64,000 nucleotides of DNA from Phoronis australis (taxonomy: Eukaryota > Phoronida > Phoronidae), in assembly GCA_002633005.1 (NCBI GenBank), contig NMRA01000147.1, positions 496,001 to 560,000 on the forward strand, read 5' to 3'. Shown in pieces: positions 34,251-45,940 of the stretch (positions within the stretch are counted from its first letter, which is position 1; every line of letters starts with the position of its first letter). Both the position numbers and the translations under genes were made by a program. The notes under the pieces were generated by a model. That model was not told the origin of the DNA, did not search any database, and was given only the letters and a program-made list of their open reading frames with translations.

Positions 34251-37200
34251 CAATTATCGATTCACTATCGTAAGATTAAACATGAGATACCAACAGTCTC
34301 AGAATTTCATTTTGCATTTTCGAGATCCAGTACTCGAGCGCGTTTTAGGACTTTCTATGGTTGTCAAACGCGTTGATTTACCACGAACTTGGCAACTGTC
34401 CAAGCAATTCCCAAGTGTGTGTTTGGACATAGAAATGAATATGGATTAACACTGGAATCACGTTTTTCACCTCATATTCTCCAGTTTCACTACTTGAAAA
34501 ACATTTCAAGTAATTATCAAATGTGCTGAAAGTTTCACCAACTTGGCAACTGGCTAGACCATTTTAGTTGTGTCAGTGATATAAAACAGGGAAATGGGCA
34601 AATTATGAGGAACAGCAAAAATATATAACTTTTGTTGTGGGAGCATCAAAAAGCGGGACATTCTGATCTTGTGGTGGGATGCTGGACAAAGTTTCAACAA
34701 GTGGGTCAGTCCCACCAGAAACGGGTAATATGTTTATCACCGTCTACGCAGTATTCACTCCCTAGGACACCACAATTTTCGACCCTCCGGGTAGCCACAA
34801 TTTTCGAGCTACACCCCTCCCAGCTTCGCCATAAATTTTCCTTCTATTTCCCTCTGTCAAGCTGGGTTCTGTGGCTTTGAGGTGGGCCCCCCGCACAACT
34901 TGAGACCCCTAAGTCATTCAGATTACCTTGGGTAAATTCGAAGCCTCAAATTTCTCCTCGGAAGTGAATTCGACCTGCGTGACTTTCAAACTTAGTGGAG
35001 AATGATTGGCCATAATGACCAAGGTTCGAGGATGCACTGAAAACATTTACCTCCAAGGCATCCAGAAAACCTCGGGTGTTTTCGTAACCTCAAATTTCAC
35101 TTAATAAGTGAACGCTATCAGCGCATGTGCGGACTTCAGTTAGCCTATTATTCTCAAGACTGAAAATCACATGACTTGCCATATTTTGGACACCGTTCAT
35201 CTCTGAGAGGATATTTGAGGCTACGAAAATATCCGAATTGTTTTGAAGGAAAATTTGTAAATAGGGAAATAGCCGACTAGATGTTCAGAGGGTAAATTTG
35301 TAGCTACGAAAATCCCGAGAGGTGTCCCAAATGGACCCTAAGCTTTAGTTTTATGCATAATCTAGTACTTGAAGAATCCCCACCCATTTAGACAGTGGCT
35401 AAACAATCATTGGTTGGGACTCGAACTAACAAAAGTTTGTGGTCCGAGGTTTGAAGTTCAGTGAAAATGTAGCCTGATGTTCAACTGTTGTTTTCACCCT
35501 CTAAGCTGAAAGAAGTCGGCCCAGAGATTCCTGTTGTCAAAAATGAGTGTCTGGATACCAAAGTTTTAAAAGTACAGAACGTATTAAAACCCATTCTGCA
35601 GTAGGAAAAGGTACCCTTTGCAGTGTTTTTAAACTCCCAGAGTGAAACCTGTTGTATTCATGGAAAAAGTTTGCTTTGGTAGGGATGTCTTCAAGCACCA
35701 TTTTGTAGAGAATTTGTCACCGTGCTGAGTGTCATGTCCTGTATAAACCTGTGAGAGTACCCTCTTGGGTTTTAGGAAGGTACTTTGAAAGCCCAAGGAG
35801 GGTGAAATGAACCCTATCCCTTTCCCTAACAATGTGAGTTGAACATCTTAGAAAGTTAAAACACAATCATTGTTGATTTCAGAATGTGCTTCTCAGATGG
35901 TGTCTTCTGGCTTCGAGATTCCCTTCGAATCGAATTCCTTAAAGGTGCTATGAATCCGCCTTCTGTGAAAAAGAATAATTTTTTATCTGAACAACTTACT
36001 ACTGTGTACAGGGAATGGAATGACTAATGACAAAAAGACGAAAATTTTCCAGGTGATGTATCATTCCACAAATAAATAGGCTTATGTGATAGAAATGTTT
36101 TTTTGTTGTAAAGTTTAACTGAAATAAATATTTTTGCATGAATAAAGTCAAAATAATCATTAAAAAGAGGAAGCTGGAAATAAAATAAGAGGGAATCAAA
36201 ACAAAAAATAGGAAATCCTCTTACATGTAAAAGAGGAAAATTACAAGCCCGGTATATATCCCTGTCTCAACTTGTGCCTTAGTACACTTGGAGGAACTCA
36301 AACTCTGTTATTGCTCAAAGCCATGTTTGGTGCACTTTGGCTCGCCTGGTCAAGTCAGGTTATTGCGCCAGGTCTTGAAGGAGCATGCCACCCAAAAAAC
36401 AACCTAATTTGTATCAATTTAGATCGAGTAGTTCTACTCCATAACGACACGCGCGGTTGCGTTACCTGACACCTGACGGCAGACGGAGGTGTTGAAATTA
36501 TCCAATGACGTCATTGGTTTCACACGCAGTCTGTTCAGCAGTTCACAACACGGGTTACTGGTGTCAGCTTATCGCTTGAAGTCATCGTTTAACACCAATA
36601 AATCATCAAACTTCGATGTAAAACCCTTAAAAATACACCGAGTTCTTATAAAAACGTGTTGTTTTATTTCGCTCTTACGGATTTATTGGTATTTGGACAC
36701 ACCGTAGCCTACAAATTTCGACAGGCCAATAAGGTCCGTAGCAGGAGTTTGGGGACTGTTCGGAGATAATTTACAAGTATTTTCCGTGAGATACAGACAG
36801 GAGAACCTAGATCTGTATTGTTTAGACTTGTGATTTTTTGAGTTCTAAACACAAAACGTTTGTTAGCCTGGTCAGTGGCTCGGAGCCCGATCTGAGGCCT
36901 ATATTGACTCGTTATCCCGTCAGTGGCTCGGAAACTGATCAGACAAATAGCATCTAATGAGACAGACTTTGTTTCAGTTTTATATAAGTATTGGTTAGGG
37001 TGAGAATAATTCATTTTGAAACAGAACGCTCAGTAACAAACGCCAACATTGCGAACTCGCAATCCCGACTTAGGACGAGCAAGAGCTCACCAGTCCCGAC
37101 TTCGTAGGTGGATCGTTAGGTTTTACAGGCTATAAATTCGAACAGGAATACAGTGATAAAGAAATACTAGAGAGGCGCCGTGAACAAGCGCAGACAACGG

Positions 37201-38796
37201 AACGTATGGAGTTATTTGGTAAGCCGGCATTCGTCAGGCACTGTCGACGTCTGCAGGCCACAGACACGGAGATGTTTCACGGCCTCATACTTGCTATTTA
37301 CAGCGTACATTTCATTCTTCACTACCATGAGCCACTTCCTAAGCATTTCGGACTCTCGAGGAAGTAAAAAAAAAACGATATACCCGCTTTCCTAGCAGCT
37401 GCTTAGTTCGGACAAGCGGGAACAAAGCACCGCAATGTAGCGGCATTCACTCTGCAACCACTGACGTCGCCAGCGTCGTTTCTCACCTTCCTCACAGGTT
37501 AACGCGACACCTCTTGGCAAGGTAAGGTCGACCGTATGCGAGGCGATGTGGATATAGACCGATTAAGACGGCAAAAAAACTAATTAAATCGGGTGGCATT
37601 CTCCTTTAAGCTATAACAAACTATCAATTCAACCAAAGCCCATATGCCACATGTAATCTCAGTAAGGAACTAGTATGAGATCAAGAGTCAAGTCACGAGC
37701 ACACACATGGAGATTGACACTGTACACTGGTATCCAAATTCAACGGCTGGATATGCCAATCTTCACGTGAGCGCTTGTGATTACTAAAACCCTGAAAAGG
37801 GATTATGTTTTGGGACACTTCCAGTCCGCTTTTTTGCAAGTTTGAGATCGTAATTCATGACCACTAAATTCGATCTAAAATTTGAGTGAAAACTCAAGAT
37901 TTCTAGTAAAAACTAGAGCTCAGACTCGAACTATTAACCCTAATGCTGGGATTATTAAGTGCCATAGTTAAGCTCTCGAATATAGAACAAAAGATACTTA
38001 TTTTGAGTTCACACAAAAGTAGAATAGAAAATGACAAAAATAATCTCGAGTAAAAAGATGAGACTCAGGGCCCAGGTGTTACTTTGATAATGGTCTATGC
38101 TTTCACAAGGCAGTGAATGTGCAACTTAAGAGGCAGTCGGGTCTTTAATAAACTAATATTTCCCCCAACACCACTGGTGTAGTCAGAATTATTCGACAGA
38201 CTTTGCCAAACGTGAAATTGTTGGTGACCAATGATTGTAACTGAAATGAGAGGCAACCTGGAGGCACTGCGTGAACAGGGGACAGGGAGAGGTGGGCCGG
38301 GTAAGCATTAAACTGAAATGAATTTCTACCAGGGGAATGGTCTGCAGTGAACAGTGGGTAGCCCTGTTGTGCGCCCCACAGCTATGTTAATGCCCAGCCC
38401 TGATACTTCAGCCTGTCCCCAAACTAAACCATATTTTTAGGCAATACATCAGCAAAATAAAGTTCCCAATGGTAAGAGAAATTTCGTGGCACGGTGTGTT
38501 TTGTAGCCTATGAGTTTAATCTTTTTTGAAACACATTAATGATGTCACGGTTTTTCTAATTTTATGTCAATGTGGTGTTTTCCAGTGCGAATGTTCTGAA
38601 GCATTTCACACTGCCCAACTCTTGCCACGAGGAGGCTCCCTCAATAAGAGTCAGATTGATTGTTTTGAAAACAACTGTTCGTAAAAACCGAAATGTTGAC
38701 TAAAATCACTGCTGTATTATGTAGATCATTGCCACAAGTTGCTCAAAACACTGAGCAAAACATAATGGTAATTGTCACATACAGGGGTCCTGCACC
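34251..38796. other. Intergenic, nothing recognised
   Basis: Many short frames are present, but none has a recognisable domain or sensible splice sites. I see no long repeat. Confidence 0.45.
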
Positions 38797-38872
38797 TTGA
38801 GAACCAGTGTTTTCCACTGAATAACAGGAACCTGTTTTTCACTGAACAGCAGGTATTAAAACTGGTTCTCAA
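38797..38872. repeat. Short inverted repeat, possible cruciform
   Basis: TTGAGAACCAGT at 38797-38808 is perfectly complemented by ACTGGTTCTCAA at 38861-38872. Inside, TTCCACTGAATAACAGG and TTTTCACTGAACAGCAGG form a direct repeat, and AACAGGAACCTGTTT forms a nested palindrome. Confidence 0.7.
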
Positions 38873-40230
38873 AATGCGGATTGCCTGTGAGTGACTATTG
38901 CCTGAATAACAATCCAACCCATCTAACGCACAAGAAACCGTCAATTAAGGTTAAATGACCCAACTTAAAATCTTTGAAGTACGCATAGTCCAGAATTTTG
39001 AAATGTGAGATGTTTTTGCAACTGCAGTCATTTCAACGAACGAGCTTTATAAAGTTCGCTTGCTTACAATGTCTAGTAACTCCAGGATGCTTTGATTACA
39101 GCAAACCTTAATAGTTTCAGAATGTTTGAAAACGGTTTTGGGACGTTGTTTTGCAAATAGACTGAAGTTAACAGATGATTGTTGCAAACTGCAGCACTTG
39201 ACATCATGTGAACGTGGAAAGTAAAAAAAAATGCAACAGTTCACGAGTCAAAGTCCGTGAGAGAGACTTTTTGTATAGATGGCATATGAACAAATGTGCC
39301 TCTCTGACCAGTGACTCGGGCATTGCAAAAGTTGTCGTGAAAGGGTACATTTCCAAATAAATTCCACGCACTGAAAAGATTTACTTTTTGGTTGGAACTG
39401 TATACATTGATCCATTTTTGCACCAAAACCACTTAAGGGTTTCATATACAACTGAGGCTTTTTGCGTAATTATGTTATCGGAAAAGTTGACTCTTCCATA
39501 GAGGCTCTCACCAAAATGGGTCAGTTTTAATGACTGTGTCAACTCACAAAAGGGGGAGGTTTTACCTTGCTGATTATACAAAAGAGTGGGTATAATCCTA
39601 ATCATCAACATACACCCTCCAAAATAACTGAATACTCCGTACGACTATGGTCAAAGGCACCGCTGAATGGCACAGCCAAAAGTGATAATGTCAGTCATTA
39701 TAAAACTATTGCTAGACTTGTAAATGTTTGTGTCAGTGTTTCGGACCATTGACTGTATTTTTATGCGCCTAACCACTGTTAGTAGTACTAGTGACAAGTA
39801 TGCCAGTGTATTATGCAATGACAATAAATAGCAGTATTTCAGCATACTGATCCTTAACTGACCCACGTACTAGTTCAACCTTCACGGTATTTACAGGAGC
39901 TTATATAACGTACATGAACATACGAGAGGGTGTGCTCTGAAAAGATCGAGACAATCTCCCGGTGGCAGCAACGCACTCGGATACTCCTTTCCTGCTATTC
40001 GGTGCTCTACACTATACTAGTATACCTACAAGAGCAACGAGGAACGTTGAAATGCGCCCACGAATGCATCGCAAATGGTGTGCTTTTAGGGTTATTTATT
40101 TGTATCATAAAAATGGCCACTATAGATGGAGCAAAAACGAATAATCCATCCAAAAACGATAACATGCCATATTTCATAAAAATCTGTCAAGGAACTACAG
40201 AGAAACAAAGGAAAACAAGAACAAAATGAA
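38873..40230. other. Intergenic, nothing recognised
   Basis: No gene or clear repeat was found before the array starting near 40231. Confidence 0.4.
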
Positions 40231-41252
40231 ATTGCCACTTGTTGGAACTGCGACAGTTCGATCCGCCTGAAATTCGTCGTCTGTTATCTTCATATACACT
40301 TACAAAGTTTAATAAAGATTTTGGGCGCAAAACAAAACAACACTACCAATAGGAGGCGCCACAGTAGTCAGTCGCCATCATCAAACGTCCTCTTCACACT
40401 GAAAACAGATAAGCCAATTTTCAAAACCATCCCTAGAATGATTTGGTTGATAGAGGGTGGACGCCAAAAACAAGATTTGAAAACAGCAAAAATATTCACT
40501 AGGTGGGGCAAAATACCTCGATTCCATCCCAAAACAGGATTATAGCATCATCTCACCAATGGAGGCCTATATTCAAAATTTTATGAAAATCTGTTGAGGA
40601 TCTTTGAAGATACAGACTGGTAAACTTACAAAGCTAAAATTGCCACTTGGGGGCACACCAGTATTGAGATCCGTCCGAAAGTCGTCGTCGTCCGTTGTCA
40701 ACATCATATAAATACGCTTGCTAAATTACGTAAAGATCCTGCAAACGGTTTAGGATATGCAGCCATGAGCGCAAAAAAAATCAAGACTGCCACTAGGAGG
40801 CTCCACAGTAGTCGAACTCGTCGAAAATCGTCAGCCGTCCACTTCATAGTAAAAACATACATGTCAATTTTCACAATTATCCTCAGTGAAAGCGGTTTGG
40901 TTGATAAACGAGTGGACGCAAAAAACAGACTCGAAAACAGTAAAAATGGCCACTAGGTGGCGCTAGGTCGAATCCATCCGAAAACGGAGAGATAACGTCA
41001 CCTCATTAACCGATGCCTGTATGCCAAATTTCATGAAAATACGTTGAGGACCTTTGAACATACAAAGGTAAACCTAAAAAAATAAAATTGCCACCAGGTG
41101 GCACAATGATAGTCGGATCCATCCGAACGTTCTCTCATGCCGTACCATCTACGGAAGGAACACTTCATGTGCAAAATTTCATCAACATACGTCAAGGCGT
41201 TTTGGAGATAGAGCAGCGGATGCCGGACGCCGGACGGACGGACGGACGGAGA
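40231..41252 (+). repeat. Nested tandem array carrying CTCF-like words
   Basis: A word of the form CCACTAGGTGGCGC recurs at about 40346, 40497, 40643, 40790, 40950 and 41091, roughly every 145-160 bp. Longer stretches repeat at about 410-450 bp: AAATTGCCAC...GATCC near 40229, 40637 and 41086; CAATTTTC...TTTGGTTGATA near 40415 and 40864; and TTTCATGAAAAT-type words near 40172, 40577 and 41030. The structure is therefore about 450-bp units each made of three subunits. The array ends in a GGAC tetranucleotide run (41226-41250). No protein is encoded. The words at 40950 and 41091 fit the published CTCF core consensus closely; binding is an inference. Confidence 0.7.
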
Positions 41253-41605
41253 TGACGGCATATATGTGGGCGCATAAAAATGACTGTTGTTGTGGGTTGC
41301 CTGTTGGCAACTCTCAAAAATCATAACACTTCTGAATCAAGCACAATATACAACATAATTGTCATTAAATGTTTGATATACGTTACTGGTGATGCATTCC
41401 TTGACTCATTACGCTTGAAATGCGGGAGTTTGATGAAAACAGAGAGATTTAAACAGCAATAACTCCATTGACATTCCTTCACTGGAAGTCTCCATGTTAG
41501 TGAACTAGTTTGACGTATTATACAACTGACCAATAGAATGCCTTGATTCTTGAACAGCCAATGATATTCCAAGAATGCATATGGAAAGTAGCAGACGCCA
41601 ACCAT
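41253..41605. other. Spacer between repeat array and foldback element
   Basis: Ordinary AT-rich sequence with no supported feature. Confidence 0.4.
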
Positions 41606-42277
41606 GCAATCTAGGCAAAAGGTACCCGCTCATCCAAAACCTTTACGGCAAACAGATGGCGCTTCTCATCAATCACGTGTCATTTTATCGCTCAAATAAG
41701 ACTGTCTGCCAGGCAAAAGGTACCCGCTCATCCAAAACCTTTACGGCAAACAGATGGCGCTGGATGCAATGATGCTAAATTTACTAACAGGCAGCGCTGC
41801 TTACAGTCATGTGACATTCTTGTGTGAACTGAATCTTGACCCAGCACCTTGACCTACATTCTACAGCTGCTGACGTCACATCGTCGTTGTGACAACGTGA
41901 CATGATGAGCTCAGTGCTTCACTCTTTGTTTATACTGTCAGCTGTTATTAATCATGGCCACCAACATGTTCATAGTGCATGGTTCAGTTCGTTAAATAGA
42001 TACTATATAAATTGAAACCACTCTCTTTTGCCTTAGTGTTGATAGAACATAACAAAGAGTGAAGCACTGAGCTCATCATGTCACGTTGTCACAACGACGA
42101 TGTCACGTCAGCAGCTGTAGAATGTAGGTCAAGGTGCTGGGTCAAGATTCAGTTCACACAAGAATGCCACATGACTGTAAGCAGCGCTGCCTGTTAGTAA
42201 ATTTAGCATCATTGCATCCAGCGCCATCTGTTTGCCGTAAAGGTTTTGGATGAGCGGGTACCTTTTGCGCAATCTAG
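41606..42277. mobile_element. Foldback DNA transposon with 9-bp target duplication (Mutator-like MITE candidate)
   Basis: The 654-bp element (41615-42268) is flanked on both sides by the direct repeat GCAATCTAG (41606-41614 and 42269-42277). It begins GCAAAAGGTACCCGCTC and ends with the exact complement GAGCGGGTACCTTTTGC. The terminal 48 bp on the left occur again at 41713. From there to 41930 the sequence is the reverse complement of 42051-42268, 218 bp with about two mismatches. A loop of 120 bp separates the arms. No transposase is present, so it is non-autonomous. Nine-base target duplications and very long terminal inverted repeats are typical of Mutator-like elements; the superfamily is an inference. 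Near-identical arms imply a recent origin or ongoing conversion. Confidence 0.9.
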
Positions 42278-43016
42278 AGGGTCTGTGGAGGAGACTACGT
42301 CCAACAGGTGACGTGCGTACAAAGACCTAAAATGAAGACATCAACGTTTTAGACATGCTCTCAAACCGCTGAGAACTCGGTATAGATGAATTCCAAACAA
42401 CCCAACAACACCCTGTTCGAGATGGAAATCGGGCATTCGGCAACGTACTGTTGGTAGACACTGGTAAGTTTTAATGTACTTGTAGTAGGTATTAATTATA
42501 TTTTTAAACTATTTTAAGTACTGATGCATTTTTATGTGCTAAGCGGTACCCAAAGTCAAAACTGGATTTGTTTCTCCCAAAAATATTTCTTATCCTTCTA
42601 AGAGTTATTTCTGTTGTCTCAAATAAGTTTTTGGGCAGTTATCTTTCAGAACGAAACCAATATTATCTTTTCCTGTAAGTTCTAAGTCCTGTTTGAGTGG
42701 CTTAATTAGCCCTCAATTTTTATTTCACTTTAAAACAATAAGTGGGACTGAAATGCAACGATAATGTAAAACAATCAAAGCTTAAGTATTAAGTTTAAAG
42801 CCTACCTTCAACGGAATTTTGTTATTGGGCTAAACAGATAGTCCTAGCAAAGCCTTGGTAAAATAAGAAAATGAGAGTTCAATCACGCAAATGTAAGCCC
42901 GTCAAATGATAGGTGAAGCTGCCATTTCGTGCCGAGTTGCGTCACCGTGAGATCCCAGCACAAACAACAAAAGTCAGATAACAGTTCAAGGTAACTAAAC
43001 TACACGGTTAATGGAA
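42278..43016. other. Intergenic, nothing recognised
   Basis: AT-rich DNA without a supported feature. Confidence 0.4.
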
Positions 43017-43148
43017 TCATAAACACGACTCACGGACCTGAAAACACCGTCCACTGACTCACAAACACGGGAACAGACTCACAAAACACGATCCACGTAC
43101 CCAAATACACTGGACACGGACTCATATTCCCGAGGAAACACGGTTAAC
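43017..43148 (+). repeat. Degenerate 21-bp tandem repeat
   Basis: The word AAACACG or a close variant recurs at about 43021, 43042, 43063, 43084 and 43104, each followed by a CACGGACTC-like string. Spacing is 19-22 bp. Frames through it are interrupted. Confidence 0.55.
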
Positions 43149-44808
43149 GAAATATAACACCATTGCGTGCGGGTGTTATTCGCAGATATTTGAATTAAAA
43201 GGTGATTCTCGCGGTGACGTAGACAAAAGCAAGCCAATACGCCTAACAGTTTGTTTCATTTGGCAATTTATGGCACTAGTTGGCTGAGAGCGATGCTCTT
43301 AACATACTGTAGGAACCAAATTTACAGGTGTTACCATTGAAGATAGTCTTTAATGTTTTTGTACATGTGTGACTTGAGCGCCGTCTATTTGTTGAGCCGT
43401 GAGTTGATGGACCAGAACATCGTTGTAAGGAGTGCCTATTTCTTTAATTACCATTCTAAGTATTAGGAACGCTTCAGTTGACGAAACATGTTTTATATTT
43501 TATTAGATAGTGCAGTCAATTTTAGACCCCTAAATCAATATGCAGTTTAGAAAGTTCTTGGGGTGACATGGCTATAAAAACCGGATATGCACGCAGAATG
43601 CAAAATTCTGTCGGAGCTTCCGTTTATCTAGAAAATAATCTCAAATATAACAGCAACACCAGCTGTTTAAATCTTTTACTATTTTTGACTTTGTTTAAAT
43701 TTTACATTGTCTTTGGGAACTTTTCTCAGAGATGGCGATTTCTAAACAGCTGGGATGTGCTCCGGGTTTATTACGCTTTGTCTTGCGTAGTTCGGTAACA
43801 GCTCATCTTTTTCACAAGTTTTGCTGAAAGCACGTGATATATAGGCTCTGTCTAGCTTCAGATCCAGTCTTCCGCAATTTCTCATTCATTGATGCATGTG
43901 CTTGCATTTCTTTTATTTTGCTCGACTCCGTTGCACAACGCTAAATATATTTTCACGAAATATTAGATTCTCAACGCTCTTGTTCCACACATAGGTTAAT
44001 ATATAGTTAGCTAAGATGGTTTAAATGGGTGTTACTTAAAAGTTTGCAGTACATAATATTGTGCAAATGTCAACGTCACGTTACAATGTAAACAAAACAA
44101 CATGAGCGTCTGAGGTAACTAAACTACTGAGTGGACTTATATTCAGTCGAATAGAGTGGAAATGTACCACGGCAAAGTTTCATCAATTTACGAAACATAT
44201 GGCGGAACATAAAAAATGCCATGTCAAAAATTTCAACAAAAAATAAATGTCAATGAATTCTTATTTCATTATTTCCACACATTAAGTAGAAAGTTAACCT
44301 GAAACTAATTAAGGCGATCCAGATCCTCTCATGGGTACTATTGTTTGATGAAATGTAGAGCATATATAAGAAAATAAAACAACAATAATGGATCAACTGA
44401 AATTTCGGATATAATAACAACCTCCGTCCACAGAATCAGAAGTAAAGACACACATTGTATTGTACAGCTGTCATCAACTAACACATAACGAAATTGTAAG
44501 CAATTTGAACAATGCAGTGAGCTTTTGAAATCTGGAAATTACCATTTCTAATGTTATTTTGTTTGAATTTGAGAAAACTTCACCGTGCTCTATGTTACCG
44601 ACCTTTGTTTCTAATGGCACATGTTTGTGGCGTTGCGTGAAACACTTCGGTGTAAAATTTTACAGAGGGGTTGTGCTAAATTTCTCGGCAACGAGTTTTA
44701 GAGAGACGATGTGTCATGTTGGGAATTGTTGCGCTTTATAATAAGGGGTGTGGATTCCTGAGATGCTGTGGCGAGTATTTTGGGTGTTGCAGAGATTATA
44801 GAGGTTCA
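43149..44808. other. Intergenic, nothing recognised
   Basis: No gene or repeat that I can support. Confidence 0.4.
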
Positions 44809-44935
44809 GGGGCGGATCCAGGATTTTTTAAAAGGGGGTCCAAGTTAAAAATTATAGATTTGAGGTCAATAAAATCAAAGGAAAAAGGGGATCCGGCGGA
44901 CACCCTTGACCCCTCCAGGAATCGGCTATTGGGTT
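44809..44935 (+). repeat. Dispersed element beginning GGGGCGGATCCAGGAT
   Basis: Starts GGGGCGGATCCAGGATTTTT followed by a run of G, and closes with GGGGATCCGGCGGACACCC and CCCCTCC. Translation of this type of element gives a GADPGF string, visible in the frame that crosses it (44716-45156); that frame is a by-product. Related ends occur near 10305, 30815 and 34240. Confidence 0.5.
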
Positions 44936-45433
44936 GCTATGAAGTTCACGGTTGTCGAGTTCGTGGAGACTGTTGTTGTAGCACCTGTACGTGCACGCTT
45001 CCGGCCATAAGTTATTTACTTGCCGATTTACCCCCGAGATCTTGTTGGCTTACAGACTTAATGATGTGTCTATGCAAACACTTCAGCAGTAAGGAACTTC
45101 AAAAGTTTCAAATGCCTTTTCTGATAAGAATAACACCAGGTCTTACTTTCTTGTAAGGGACCTGTGCTCATTCTCATAGATATGAAAGTATGTTCTAATT
45201 CAATCCGGCGCTGCTGAATGTTCAAAGGTGCACGATCACTTTATATCGGGCACGTTTTCGGTTGTCCAATGGTGCCGGTTGTTTTTGCTAGTATGTTTTA
45301 TCTTGCACAGACCTTTACTATAGCGAGCGGAAATAAAAAGGGTACAACAACAAGTTTTACTGCAAAGCAGCATTTCACCCTGTGTAACTGTCTAATGCGA
45401 ATATTGAATTGCAACTTTGACTCTTCTAGTACT

Positions 45434-45664
45434 GGGGCCTGTTCAAAGAAACTGACTTCAGTTCATTTTTGACTTAAGTCTAAGATTTGTCTCAACTTCC
45501 ATACTTTGAAACTTCCACATCCGGTAAAACTTTTATCAAAAACTTAATTCAAACTTAAGACCTCTTTCTTGAAACGGTCTCGCGACAAATTTAAGTTTTA
45601 TCTTAAAAATTACTAAAATTTAAGATTTGTCTTAAATAAGTCAGTTTTGTTGGAACGGGCCCCT
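45434..45664. repeat. Inverted-repeat element, family A copy 2
   Basis: Begins GGGGCCTGTTCAAAGAAACTG and ends TTGTTGGAACGGGCCCC. The interior, TTTTGACTTAAGTCTAAG then GATTTGTCTCAACTTCC then GAAACTTCCACATCCGG, is the reverse of copy 1 at 503-762. This confirms a dispersed, mobile family. Confidence 0.7.
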
Positions 45665-45837
45665 GGTCTCATAATATTCCTTACCATGTGTGGGTCACAT
45701 TTCTTTAACCAAATCGCACGCAATTCATATAATACACCATTTTTGAATTCACGGTCTTAGGGTTGGCCAACACCATTGAACTTGGAAGCGATCTCTTGAG
45801 TCTCTGGTGGTTTTGATGTTCTTATTGGTGATGGAAA

Positions 45838-45940
45838 TAGAATTTCCCATCACAGTGCAGAATATTATGAAACCGATTTTGCGAGAGTAAAAACCAAATT
45901 CGATTTTCGTGCTCAGCCAGCTAAACAGGGCAGCTTTAAC
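45838..45940 (+). repeat. Partial copy of inverted-repeat family C
   Basis: TATGAAACCGATTTTGCGAG, AAATTCGATTTTCG and CAGCCAGCTAAACAGGG match, in order, the right end of the fuller copy at 48627-48915. The left half is not recognisable. Confidence 0.5.

Noticed and set aside
44716-45156. 146-codon frame on the plus strand
   Set aside because: It runs through a dispersed repeat whose translation gives the familiar GADPGF string, starts at TTG, and shows no domain.
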